This document shows, piece after piece, positions 14,883-23,370 of a DNA stretch of 64,000 nt; the stretch's first letter is position 1, and the number at the start of each line of letters is the position of its first letter. The position numbers and the translations under genes were made by a program. The notes beneath the pieces were generated by a model that did not search any database, was not told the origin of the DNA, and saw nothing but the letters and a program-made list of their open reading frames with translations. Origin of the DNA: Solidesulfovibrio fructosivorans JJ]. GTDB taxonomy: Bacteria > Desulfobacterota > Desulfovibrionia > Desulfovibrionales > Desulfovibrionaceae. The stretch lies in assembly GCF_000179555.1 (NCBI RefSeq), contig NZ_AECZ01000015.1:47447-111446 (forward strand), read 5' to 3'.

Positions 14883-16166
14883 TCACGTCCGGGACTTGCG
14901 CCAGGCCGCCTTGAGCCAGGCATCCTTCGGGCCGCCGGGATAGCCGTGCATAGCCTGGGCCAGTTTCTCCGGGGAAAGCGCATCACGCCAGGTCTCGAAC
15001 TGTGCCTGCTCGGCCTTGCGCCAGGCCACGGCCACGGCCCTAGCTTCCTCTTCGGCATCCCGGGCCGCCTGTTCCTCGGGCGAAACATACCCTTTTGGAC
15101 GACGGTAATAGCCGGTGCGGGCCAGGGAACGGAAAACCCAGGCACATGGGTCGAGCACAGGCTGGCCCTCTTTGTCGCGCATGGCTCCCTGGGCCAGCTC
15201 CCATTCGGCATGATCAAGGCTTCCCACCACCTTGTCGACGGGTTTGCCAAGCTCGGCCAATGACGCGGTGATCTGTTCGAATTGTTCCCGGTCAAAACCT
15301 GCCCGGTGCAGATTGGGCCAAGTCATCGCGATACGCTCTGAAGAGATAGATAGATTTTCTATCTTTCTATCTTCCTTATTTATGGTCGGATCACCTGTCG
15401 GCTCAGGCGCCTTCACTGGCGCCATGGTTGGGACATCCTTCGGCTCATGCGTTGGATCAGGTGTCAGGTCAAGTGTCGGGTCATGCTGCTTAAATGCTTG
15501 GCAACGGGAGTGGACCAGAAACAGGCGCAGTCCCTGGCACACGCCGTGGCGGTAGGTCTCCTTGCGGAAAAAGCCCAGTTCGGCGAACTCGGCAAAATAC
15601 CTTTTTACTGAAATTTCGGTGAGTTGAAGTGCTCTCGCCACGGAATGACGGTTGAGGATATAATCATCCCCGTCCGGTTCGTTGTCGATGATAAAATGGA
15701 GGAAGCGCCGCTTGTTCTCGGCCAGGCTTCGAATGATCTGTTTCATCCCGAGCGTATCAGCCGGAGACCTAGTAGGGACACCTCTCGGCTCAACGGTCGG
15801 ATCATATTTAGGGGTTGGATCAAGAGTTGGTGCATGCGTCAGCTCATGATCCGACAGGGGTCCCAACTCCTGTCCCGACAGCGGTCGGGTCACCGGTCCC
15901 GACAGGGGTGCCGACACCTGATCCGACACTTGAGCCGGCAAATGATCCGACAGATGAACTGAAGTATGATCCGACTCATCTGGGCACGCCTGGGCCGGAG
16001 CAGCCTCCGGCTCCGGGCGCTTGGTGGGGAAAACGCTGATCTTGTCGGCCATGCGCGCGGCCTCGGCAAGACTGAGCCGGCCATCCGCCGACTTCTTGAG
16101 CGTATCGAAGATAGAGCGTCTGTGTTTGGGTTTGACGTCGGGCATGGCTTCCCCTGGGGCGCTCAT
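14883..16166 (-). CDS. Winged-helix DNA-binding protein of ParA module 2, with periodic linkers
   Basis: 427 residues; the ATG at 16166 overlaps the parA2 stop as ATGA. Plan: a short N-terminal helical part, then a linker with four-residue periodicity (LSDH, VSDQ, LSGP, LSDH, later YDPT, TVEP); a winged-helix domain at about 140-215 (NKRRFLHFI, then TEISVKRYFAEFAELGFF); a second periodic linker (TLDL, TPDP, THEP); and a C-terminal domain ending YPGGPKDAWLKAAWRK. The C-terminal motif and overall plan match the protein at 10711-12075, though overall sequence is diverged. Presumed DNA-binding partner of ParA module 2 in partition or replication control; not a family I can name. Confidence 0.75.
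   Translation of the reverse strand: MSAPGEAMPDVKPKHRRSIFDTLKKSADGRLSLAEAARMADKISVFPTKRPEPEAAPAQACPDESDHTSVHLSDHLPAQVSDQVSAPLSGPVTRPLSGQELGPLSDHELTHAPTLDPTPKYDPTVEPRGVPTRSPADTLGMKQIIRSLAENKRRFLHFIIDNEPDGDDYILNRHSVARALQLTEISVKRYFAEFAELGFFRKETYRHGVCQGLRLFLVHSRCQAFKQHDPTLDLTPDPTHEPKDVPTMAPVKAPEPTGDPTINKEDRKIENLSISSERIAMTWPNLHRAGFDREQFEQITASLAELGKPVDKVVGSLDHAEWELAQGAMRDKEGQPVLDPCAWVFRSLARTGYYRRPKGYVSPEEQAARDAEEEARAVAVAWRKAEQAQFETWRDALSPEKLAQAMHGYPGGPKDAWLKAAWRKSRT
15385..15483. repeat. 12-bp repeat array, block 2 of winged-helix gene 2 (GTCGGATCA orientation)
   Basis: On the + strand the 9-base core GTCGGATCA and close variants recur every 12 bases: 15385 (exact), 15397 (GTCGGCTCA), then after a 6-base phase slip 15427 (GTTGGGACA), 15439 (TTCGGCTCA), 15451 (GTTGGATCA), 15463 (GTCAGGTCA) and 15475 (GTCGGGTCA). 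It encodes the second, Pro/Thr/Asp-rich linker. Confidence 0.82.
15784..15975. repeat. 12-bp repeat array, block 1 of winged-helix gene 2 (both orientations)
   Basis: From 15847 to 15975 eleven consecutive 12-base units carry the core TGATCCGAC: exact at 15847, 15919, 15943 and 15967, variants at 15859, 15871, 15883, 15895, 15907, 15931 and 15955. Just inside, at 15784, 15796 (exact), 15814 and 15826, the same core appears reverse-complemented as GTCGGATCA, the orientation of block 2. The two orientations encode different residues (LSDH versus YDPT). Confidence 0.85.
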
Positions 16167-16948
16167 TCAGGGCTTTCGAGGATAAGCCGGAGTTCGGCGG
16201 CCAATTCCCGGTAGGCTTTGGCGCCGTAGGTGGCGGAGTGACTGCCGAAGACGGTGGCCTTGGTGTATTCGGCCTGTTCGAAGACTGTGCTGCGCGGGAT
16301 GTGGGTTTCAAACATCTTACCGCGGAAATTGTCCTCCAGCTCGGAAACGATGAGCCGCCCCATGGCGGTCCGGCGGTCGATGTTGTTGACCAGAAGGCGC
16401 AGGAAACGCAGATCCGGGTTGCCGTCCTCCTGGATCTTCTCGATGACGGTCAACACGCGCAACAGGCCCTCGATGCTGTAGGCGGAACCGGCGGAGATGG
16501 GCACGATGCAAAAGTCCGCGGCAAACAGGGAGGACAGGGAGAAAAAGCCAAGGTTCGGCGGCGTGTCGATGAGGATATATTGGTAGGTCTTTTTGGAGTA
16601 GTCGCGGAGTTTCGACCGCAGGATGGAATAATTGTCCGGCAGATTCTGGGACAGGTCGTACTCCAGCACCGCCGTGTCCGAGATGTTGGGCAGAATGTCC
16701 ACTTTCTTGATTTTTGATTCCACGATGGCTTTTTGGGCCACCAGATCCCGGGAGGTCAGTATGTCGTAAAGGGAATTTTGAAAGGTGATGCCGTTGCCTG
16801 TCAGCAGGCTCGTGGAATTACACTGGGAATCCGTGTCCACGACCAGGGCACGGCCACCTTTGAGGGTCAGGGCATGCGCTAGGTTGCAGGTCAGCGTCGT
16901 TTTGCCGACGCCCCCTTTGTTGTTGGCGATGGTGATGATAGTACCCAC
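16163..16948 (-). CDS. parA: ParA/Soj-type partition ATPase, module 2
   Basis: 261 residues from GTG at 16948. Seen: deviant Walker A NNKGGVGKTT at 9-18, VVDTDSQCNSTS as switch I, and YILIDTPPNLG as Walker B. Same short type as module 1 but clearly diverged, and followed in the same way by an overlapping winged-helix gene. Two such pairs in 6 kb suggest two ancestral partition/replication cassettes brought together in one element. The upstream region carries nested inverted repeats (16984-17059) that could be its operator or centromere. Confidence 0.9.
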   Translation of the reverse strand: MGTIITIANNKGGVGKTTLTCNLAHALTLKGGRALVVDTDSQCNSTSLLTGNGITFQNSLYDILTSRDLVAQKAIVESKIKKVDILPNISDTAVLEYDLSQNLPDNYSILRSKLRDYSKKTYQYILIDTPPNLGFFSLSSLFAADFCIVPISAGSAYSIEGLLRVLTVIEKIQEDGNPDLRFLRLLVNNIDRRTAMGRLIVSELEDNFRGKMFETHIPRSTVFEQAEYTKATVFGSHSATYGAKAYRELAAELRLILESPE

Positions 16949-16983
16949 GGCGTCCCCTGTGTTTATCTAAATTTCAGTTTGTT

Positions 16984-17059
16984 TTTTTCTTAAAAAAAAC
17001 CATAAAGTCAATATGTTTCTTTTGCGTTTACAAAGAAACAAGTTGTTTTTTAAGAAAAA
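16984..17059. promoter_or_regulatory. Nested inverted repeats upstream of parA module 2
   Basis: Outer arms of 14 bp: TTTTTCTTAAAAAA at 16984-16997 and TTTTTTAAGAAAAA at 17046-17059. Inner arms of 9 bp: TGTTTCTTT at 17014-17022 and AAAGAAACA at 17032-17040 around a 9-base centre. The stretch is very A+T-rich against a GC-rich background and starts 36 bases before the parA2 GTG. It could be a promoter-operator or a partition centromere. Confidence 0.55.
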
Positions 17060-17539
17060 TATTGGGTAAAATGGGCAGGGCAGGGCAGGGGGGCAAAGGC
17101 GGTCGTGACCAGCTCTGGGCCTTCGGATTATCTGAAACCTGAGATGATGACCTTGTTCGCTTTTACAACGAGCGGGGACCCATACGATTTTTGACGGTCA
17201 CCGCATCATGGACATATATTGGGATGGGGACTCGGCCTCCAAGACGGCATGATAGCAACATAATTATAGCCTAACCGCTGTTGCTAACTTGGCATGGCCA
17301 GTGAGTTTTCTGGTGTTCTGTGTTGTAACAACAGAAATAGCAGGCCGAAAGGGGCGTTAACAAGACGCTTCAATGATTGAGGCTGATTGTCTGTTTCTTA
17401 AACTTTAACTGATATCCAGAGCGTCGCGTTCCATCATCTATCTATTGCAAATGTTTCCAGTAAAGCACGCTTTACTCTGTTTCCTGGGGCAACACCACAG
17501 TTTTGCTACGCTGACAATATACACTGAAGGTACAGAGAT
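17060..17539. other. Gene-free stretch between the element and the TPR-glycosyltransferase gene
   Basis: No supported gene. It holds three direct GGGCA units near 17072-17088 and, 63-81 bases before the next ATG, a perfect dyad AGTAAAGC-AC-GCTTTACT at 17459-17476 that could be an operator for the gene at 17540. No transposon end or attachment repeat was recognised, so the right boundary of the element is undefined but probably lies here. Confidence 0.4.
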
Positions 17540-18913
17540 ATGAATCCCACTCCCTTTTCCCTGCCTGACATGGATCGCATCCTGAACGCCCTGTCGCCGT
17601 TTACGGAAACGCAGCGTGCCGCTTTATTGCCGGAGGCTGTGGAATTTACGCCAATGGGGACGGATTTTGATGAGCCTCCTGCGCGCATCCCGGCACAAGT
17701 CCGCCTGGAACCCATGATACGCCATTTGCTCAAGGGGGACCGGGAAGGCGCGTTGGGGGCGTCAAAGGCCCTGTGCCAGCAGCATCCGGGCCGGGTATTT
17801 TATATGTTGGAGTACGGTGTTCAACTGGCCAGCATGGGCCGGGTCGAAGAAGCCTTAACGGTCTTTAATAAAATTCTGAAGATTAATCCCAAGCATTTTC
17901 AGGCTATTCGCTATATCGCCTTTTTGAAATTCATCCAGGAAAAGGGAGGGGAGGCCTTGGAGTTGTACGGCCAAGCCCTGGCGCTGCAACCGGGTGATTT
18001 ATTTTCCAATCTCAATAGTGCGATGGCGCGCAGGTTGCTGGTCCCCAAAAGCCGGTTCAAACCGCAACCTATGCCGCATACAGCCATTTGTACCAGTCTG
18101 CCGCCTCACAATTTCGCCTTGTCCCAACTGGCGGTACGTTCCTGGCTCGAACGCGGGTTTATTGTGTATTCAGTCAATACCCAGGCTGAAATCGACATCT
18201 TGGCGCCTCACTTTCCAGGTGTCCGATTTTACTGCTGTGAACGCACGGCCAAGGAAAAGTTTGGCAAAGACTTTCAATATCTGGATACGGTGATGGCCTG
18301 CCTGGCCCAAAGCGGGGCGGAGGTGTGCGGCATTGTCAATGCGGATATCATCTTGCGTGGTGAGCCCGAGGATTGGGCCCAGATCGCCCACAGCGCCAGG
18401 GCGTCGTTCACTTACGGTTCGCGAGTCAACATGCGCACGCTGGAGGACCAGCACGGCTGGGTCTACGAGGCCGGGGCGGACTTTTTTTTCTTTCCGCCAG
18501 CGTTTACCGCCCAGTTGCCCACCTCTGAATACGCCTTGGGGCTCCCCTGGTGGGACTGCTTTTTACCGTGCTGGGCCATGGCCTCGGGGTGGCCGATAAC
18601 CTATGTGTATTCGCCCGTGGCCATGCACCTTTATCATGATATGAAGTGGGATTTCGATCTGTATTATGACTTTGGCCTTTACACCATGCGTCGTTTTTTT
18701 GCGCCGCTGTTGGGTTCGATCGTGGCGGAAAATCCCGGCCGTAATCTGTTTTTGCGTCGCCTGATCGCTACGGTGTCATTTGCAGCGAAACGCAGCTCCC
18801 GCGGAGTTGCTCGTCCCCTGGTGTGCGCCAGTCCCACTTTCGCTCGAGCCCATGCGCCCATTGATCCTGCTCAGTGGTTACACCTGGAATACGAGACACT
18901 TGTCGTTTTTTAA
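17540..18913 (+). CDS. TPR protein with GT-A-like glycosyltransferase domain (putative)
   Basis: 457 residues, ATG after AAGG. Residues about 60-155 contain two to three tetratricopeptide-like helix pairs (GRVEEALTVFNKILKINPKH is a clear TPR). The rest has the feel of a nucleotide-diphospho-sugar fold: TSLPPHNFALSQLAVRSWLE, then CGIVNADIIL, where NAD resembles a metal-binding turn, and a C-terminal YHDMKWDFDLYYD region. I cannot name a family; a glycosyltransferase is inferred from fold cues and from the glycan-gene neighbours. It stands alone on the plus strand, convergent with the gene at 19023. Confidence 0.6.
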   Translation: MNPTPFSLPDMDRILNALSPFTETQRAALLPEAVEFTPMGTDFDEPPARIPAQVRLEPMIRHLLKGDREGALGASKALCQQHPGRVFYMLEYGVQLASMGRVEEALTVFNKILKINPKHFQAIRYIAFLKFIQEKGGEALELYGQALALQPGDLFSNLNSAMARRLLVPKSRFKPQPMPHTAICTSLPPHNFALSQLAVRSWLERGFIVYSVNTQAEIDILAPHFPGVRFYCCERTAKEKFGKDFQYLDTVMACLAQSGAEVCGIVNADIILRGEPEDWAQIAHSARASFTYGSRVNMRTLEDQHGWVYEAGADFFFFPPAFTAQLPTSEYALGLPWWDCFLPCWAMASGWPITYVYSPVAMHLYHDMKWDFDLYYDFGLYTMRRFFAPLLGSIVAENPGRNLFLRRLIATVSFAAKRSSRGVARPLVCASPTFARAHAPIDPAQWLHLEYETLVVF

Positions 18914-19022
18914 GCGGCCGGTGGAGTGTTGTTTCTTGGGCTGCTTTGAGGACCTGCCGAGGGGCTTGCGCTTTTTCCGGGCCATTGAGTTGGGTCTCGG
19001 GCGCATTTTCCGCAACATGCGC

Positions 19023-20180
19023 TCATGTTTTCATTGTCCCGCCCTGAAGCGCCTGACGGATACCTGTCAGCAGGGAGCGCGCGCCGGTATGGTCGGGGTG
19101 ACGGGCGAGAAAGGGGCGTAGCGCGGCGAGAGCCTGGGGCGTGTTTCCGGCGTTGGCTAGGGCCAACACTTCGAGCCAGGCCAAGGTGGTATCTTCCGGA
19201 TACATACTCAGGAAGCCATGCGCCAGGGCTGCGGCCTCGCCTGGGCGCGCCTGTTCGAGAAGTGTGGCGACGTCTGCGCAAAGCAGGGCCGGGTTTGCTA
19301 TGCGCTGGTCGTAAAAGTAGGTTTGCGTAAAGGTGTCCGCCGCCGCATCCGCCGCCACGGCTGAAGGGTGGCGCAACGGCTCGACATCCTGGACGGGCAG
19401 ACGGGCGAGCCAGCCGGCGCTACCTGTGTGGGTGGCGTTTAGATCAAAGCCGATATTCGCCACCATATTGGCGTTGGGCAATATCGTCAGACCGCTGCTC
19501 CCGAACGCGGCCATGGTCCATGCATAGTCCCAGGTGTCGATTTCCCCGTTGGCGGCGCGCGTAAAGGATTCCAACCACAAGTCCCGGGTGGCTGGGTTTG
19601 TAAAAAGCCGTTCCAACACGCCCGAACGCTGAAAGCGCTGTACGGCGCGTAACGAGGGGTCGAAAAGTCTCCAGGCCCGCCGCCAGGTCGCCCATCCCCA
19701 AATGTGGTTAAAGATGGAAAAATAGTAGGAGCCTTCCCCGCGGCGGGCTCCCAGTTGGAAATTGCTGCCCGAAATTTGGATTACCCGTGCGTCCTGGCGA
19801 TAATGCGCGAGCAGGGACTGGCAGAAATCAAAAAACCCCGCCACAGGCAGAACGTCGTCCTCCAGAATAATTCCTTCGTCGACCTGTTGAAAAAACCAAG
19901 TAATAGAGGAGCTGACTGCCACGCGACAACCAAGATTGCGCGCCCGCAGCAACGTTTTCACCTCGCAGTCCCAGTCAACGGCCAAAGCGATTTCTCGCGC
20001 GGTGCGACACGTTTCGGCGTCTGTCGGGACATGGGATCTTGGGCCGTCCGCCGCGACAAAAAGTTGTCGGGGACGTGCCTGGCGGATGGTTTCGAACACC
20101 CGGGCCGTGGTCTCCGGACGATTGAAAATCAGGAAGAGCACGGGGACATCCAGATGGGAACAACAATTTCCTGGTATCAT
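19023..20180 (-). CDS. HlpA-like GT-A glycosyltransferase with C-terminal TPR region
   Basis: 385 residues, ATG after CAGGAC. Seen: VPVLFLIFNRPETTARVFE at the start, typical of the 'hemolytic protein HlpA-like' nucleotide-diphospho-sugar transferase family, EGIILEDDVLP as the acidic metal site, and WGWATWRRAW, another hallmark of that family. About residues 295-380 look like TPR helices (TTLAWLEVLALANAGNTPQA). Likely adds a sugar to a surface glycan; donor unknown. The 142 bases up to the next minus-strand gene contain nothing recognisable. Confidence 0.78.
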   Translation of the reverse strand: MIPGNCCSHLDVPVLFLIFNRPETTARVFETIRQARPRQLFVAADGPRSHVPTDAETCRTAREIALAVDWDCEVKTLLRARNLGCRVAVSSSITWFFQQVDEGIILEDDVLPVAGFFDFCQSLLAHYRQDARVIQISGSNFQLGARRGEGSYYFSIFNHIWGWATWRRAWRLFDPSLRAVQRFQRSGVLERLFTNPATRDLWLESFTRAANGEIDTWDYAWTMAAFGSSGLTILPNANMVANIGFDLNATHTGSAGWLARLPVQDVEPLRHPSAVAADAAADTFTQTYFYDQRIANPALLCADVATLLEQARPGEAAALAHGFLSMYPEDTTLAWLEVLALANAGNTPQALAALRPFLARHPDHTGARSLLTGIRQALQGGTMKT

Positions 20181-20323
20181 GAACGAATCGTCCTGGCAGA
20201 GGAACAGGCGACCGTAAGGTACGGGAAGCTGCTACGGTGTTGGGGCATTGCGCCGGGTCCTTTGTTGCGGTCCGGACAGCAGGGATAACCCGCTGCAAAA
20301 TATATGCGACCGGGCGAAATCTT

Positions 20324-22198
20324 TCAGCGCATTCGTACGGCAAGGGCCACACCATGGCCGAGTTCAGTAAATTCGAATCCGGTCATATCCGGGCGGGACG
20401 TGACCGCCTTGCGCCAGATCTGAAGTCTGTCAGGGCGATCCGGCGAGACGACATCTCCGAAAATGAGTACGCCTCCGATCCGAATGTGTCGCAGCGCCTC
20501 GATCAGATGGGTCGTGGCGTGTTGCGGAGCGGTATCGCCGTCTATGATGGCCATGTCAAAACTTTGGCTACGATTGCTTGAAAAATAAGCGGCTACGTCC
20601 TTCGGAGAGTTGGCCTCGGCGAGGGCATAGTTTCCTGTGTGCCCCAGGCGTGTCAGAAGGGCCTGGGTGGATTCCCGGCGTGCGGCCGTCTTCTCGGGAC
20701 CACCGACATCCAGGACCGTCAGCCGAACTCCAGGGCGGCAGGCCACCACCATGGCAAGGATGTCACCTCGATCCGTTCCGATTTCCAGACAAGTTTCGAT
20801 CGCCAGGACGCCGGCCAGGACGTGGCAGGCTGTGCGGATATCCGCGTAGCGCCAGTTCGCGCCAAAGCGTTTCAAGCCTCTGGATAAGAAGCCGCGCCAA
20901 AAAAGAATTTGTTCGTCTTGGTCCAGCAGTTTGAGGACTCCCAGGGTGCCGGCGTAGGCCTCTGGAGTGAAGAGATATGCGGCCAAGGTGGAGGCTCCAG
21001 CCAACGGCGGCGCATAGAGCGATTTTCCTTTGATCTGGAAGCAATTGCCGGGCGTGACATCGGCCGTGGCTGGCGGCGTGTGGTGAGCCTGTTCCAAGGT
21101 GTTTGCCACAAGGCGGACGATTTCCAGGCCGAAGCGCAGACGCCGATCATCCGTGGCGGCCAAGGCCTGTTGTTCGGTTGCCGTTCCGGCAGTGGCTGTA
21201 AATTCCGGAGCGCCTTGAAGCACTGCGGCGAGATGCTGGGGATCGCCGGTGTGGAAGGGAAGACCTCCCGGGATGGCCTGCTCCAAATGCACGGGGATAT
21301 CCGAATAGATCACGGTTTTGCCCAACAGACGACAATCCTCGATAACCGTGCTCCAGCCTTCGAACCGTGAGGGTTGGACAACCGCCGCCGCGCCACGCAG
21401 CAGCTGCACCTGATCGGCACGGTCGATAAGCCCCAGAATCTTCACCTGATCGGCAAGCCCTTTTTCTTCCAATAGACGGACCAGGGATGGAAAATAGTCC
21501 GGGTTGCGATAGTCGTCCTTGGAGCCCGTGCAGACGAGTCTCCAGATGATACCCCGCTCACGCAGTAAGGCCAACGCCTCGAACAGCGTGCGGTGGTCCT
21601 TGTGTGCCCAAAACTGGTTACAGCACATCAGATAGGGGCTCTCGATACCGAAGCGAGCCGTGACGGCCTCGGGATCGCCCTCGAGCCAGCCCGGCTCGGG
21701 CGAGGTGGCAAAGCGCAGTACGTGGGTAGGGCAGGTGACCGGGAAAAAGCGATAGAAATCATCCTGGGCAGCCTGGCTGCTCAGCACCACCATATCCCGC
21801 CCCTGGGCCAGTCGTGCGAACGTGTTGTTGCGTTGGACAATTTCGGACCGGGAAAACATCTCCGGCAGGTAGCAATGCTGGAAATCGGGGATCCAGTAAG
21901 CCTTGGCTCCTGGTGTTGCCGCGTCATCCTCGATGGGGAAAGGGTAGAGCACGTCAATGTCGTCCAGGCGAACCCCCGGAGCGTACAGGCGGATATCGTC
22001 GGCCAGGGGCAGGATGGCCTGGTATTGGTCCAAGGCCGAAATTTGGTGCGGCAATACGAAGTAGACCAGACGAAGTTTTTTTGATGGCGGCAAGGCTTTT
22101 ACGGCCAGGGCCAGGTTTTTGAGATAATTCGGTCCCCCCGTCCAGCCCTCATTTCCCCATTGGATGATGATGCCCAGGGTGTCTTTTGGGGTCTGCAT
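20324..22198 (-). CDS. Fusion protein: GT4 glycosyltransferase plus class I SAM methyltransferase
   Basis: 624 residues, ATG after GGAGG. Residues 1 to about 350 are a GT-B glycosyltransferase: GGPNYLKNLALAV at the acceptor loop, FWAHKDHRTLFEALALL, and the GT4 C-terminal RFEGWSTVIEDCRLLGKTVI. After a linker, about 440-624 form a Rossmann methyltransferase with SAM motif CLEIGTDRGDI, AIIDGD and GGVLIFGD. So one chain could transfer a sugar and methylate it. The two domains are normally separate genes. No frameshift is needed to join them. Confidence 0.82.
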   Translation of the reverse strand: MQTPKDTLGIIIQWGNEGWTGGPNYLKNLALAVKALPPSKKLRLVYFVLPHQISALDQYQAILPLADDIRLYAPGVRLDDIDVLYPFPIEDDAATPGAKAYWIPDFQHCYLPEMFSRSEIVQRNNTFARLAQGRDMVVLSSQAAQDDFYRFFPVTCPTHVLRFATSPEPGWLEGDPEAVTARFGIESPYLMCCNQFWAHKDHRTLFEALALLRERGIIWRLVCTGSKDDYRNPDYFPSLVRLLEEKGLADQVKILGLIDRADQVQLLRGAAAVVQPSRFEGWSTVIEDCRLLGKTVIYSDIPVHLEQAIPGGLPFHTGDPQHLAAVLQGAPEFTATAGTATEQQALAATDDRRLRFGLEIVRLVANTLEQAHHTPPATADVTPGNCFQIKGKSLYAPPLAGASTLAAYLFTPEAYAGTLGVLKLLDQDEQILFWRGFLSRGLKRFGANWRYADIRTACHVLAGVLAIETCLEIGTDRGDILAMVVACRPGVRLTVLDVGGPEKTAARRESTQALLTRLGHTGNYALAEANSPKDVAAYFSSNRSQSFDMAIIDGDTAPQHATTHLIEALRHIRIGGVLIFGDVVSPDRPDRLQIWRKAVTSRPDMTGFEFTELGHGVALAVRMR

Positions 22199-22376
22199 GG
22201 AAGGAACCTCCAGGACGCAAATTGCGAGTAGATATTATTTGCAAATTTCACACCCGAAGCCGGCGCAAAGGCAGGCAGATAAGGCATGAAAATTGCTTTT
22301 TTTTTAACTACGGGCGGATTTTCCGACCGCAGGATATCTTACAAGGGACCCGCGTGGCCCGCCAAGACTATATTCT

Positions 22377-23309
22377 ATGCCTGTAAAAACCGTACTGATC
22401 ACCGGCGTCAATGGTTTCATCGGCAGCCACATGGCCAGACGGCTCGGCCGGGACTACCAGGTGGTAGGGCTCGGCGCCAGTTCCGTGGATACCCGGGGGC
22501 TTTGTCAGCATTATGTTCAGATGATGCTTCCCCATCCGGATTTCATCCAGGTTCTCGCCCAATATCAACCCGAGTGCTGCCTGCATTTCGCGGGTTCTGC
22601 CTCGGTGGGAACCTCGTTTGCGCATCCAGGAGTCGATTTTCAGTCCGGGCCGGCCGCAGTGTTCCAGATTCTCGATGCCTTGCGCCAAAACCAGGGCAAC
22701 GGCAAGCCGTGTCTCTTTCTTTTCCCATCAAGCGCCGCTGTCTACGGCAACCCCACCAAGCTTCCTGTCGCGGAATCCGACCCGATTAACCCGATTTCTC
22801 CCTATGGTTACCACAAAAGCATGAGCGAAAAACTCATTGAGGAATTTCATACCATCTACGAAGTTCCTTATCTCGTCCTGCGTATCTTTTCCTGCTACGG
22901 ACCAGGACTGCGGAAACAATTGCTGTGGGACTTGTGCCGCAAAATAGATTCTGGAACAGTGGAGCTTTACGGAACGGGCGAAGAAACTAGAGATTATATC
23001 CACGTAAAAGACTTGGCTGAACTTGTAGCGGTCATCTTGCGTAAAGACATTCGCAATACAGTCCTTAACGTGGGCAATGGCCGGGAGGTGAGTACCAGGA
23101 CCGTGGCCGACAGCATGTTACGCGCCATGGGACGTGAAGACCTGCGCCCCGTCTTCAGAGGGCAGGGCAAAACAGGTGACCCCTTACGGTGGTGCTGTGA
23201 TTGCACAAAATTACATAATCTTGCACATATAAAAAGTGAGTATGCTGATATTGACACTGGAATCGCACAGTATGCGCAATGGTATAAGAAAGAATCATCG
23301 CGTGCATAG
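22377..23309 (+). CDS. NAD-dependent sugar epimerase/dehydratase (extended SDR)
   Basis: 310 residues. Seen: GVNGFIGSH at the N-terminus for NAD(P), SSAAVYGNP for the catalytic serine, and YGYHKSMSEK with intact Tyr and Lys. Overall closest in feel to GDP-4-keto-6-deoxy-mannose reductases or UDP-sugar epimerases; substrate not assignable. The last 100 bases become A+T-rich. Followed after 61 bases by the acetyltransferase-methyltransferase gene on the same strand, probably co-transcribed. Confidence 0.85.
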   Translation: MPVKTVLITGVNGFIGSHMARRLGRDYQVVGLGASSVDTRGLCQHYVQMMLPHPDFIQVLAQYQPECCLHFAGSASVGTSFAHPGVDFQSGPAAVFQILDALRQNQGNGKPCLFLFPSSAAVYGNPTKLPVAESDPINPISPYGYHKSMSEKLIEEFHTIYEVPYLVLRIFSCYGPGLRKQLLWDLCRKIDSGTVELYGTGEETRDYIHVKDLAELVAVILRKDIRNTVLNVGNGREVSTRTVADSMLRAMGREDLRPVFRGQGKTGDPLRWCCDCTKLHNLAHIKSEYADIDTGIAQYAQWYKKESSRA

Positions 23310-23370
23310 CGTATTGAATTATCCCATCAAATATTTTTGAAATAGCTTCTAGTCTCCAGGAGTTTTTTAT

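Noticed and set aside
15385..15975. Repeats that could suggest a CRISPR array
   Set aside because: Units are only 12 bp with no spacers, are in frame with a conserved protein, and there are no cas genes nearby.
17072..17088. GGGCA direct repeats
   Set aside because: Only three units, no conserved context; not enough to call an iteron array.
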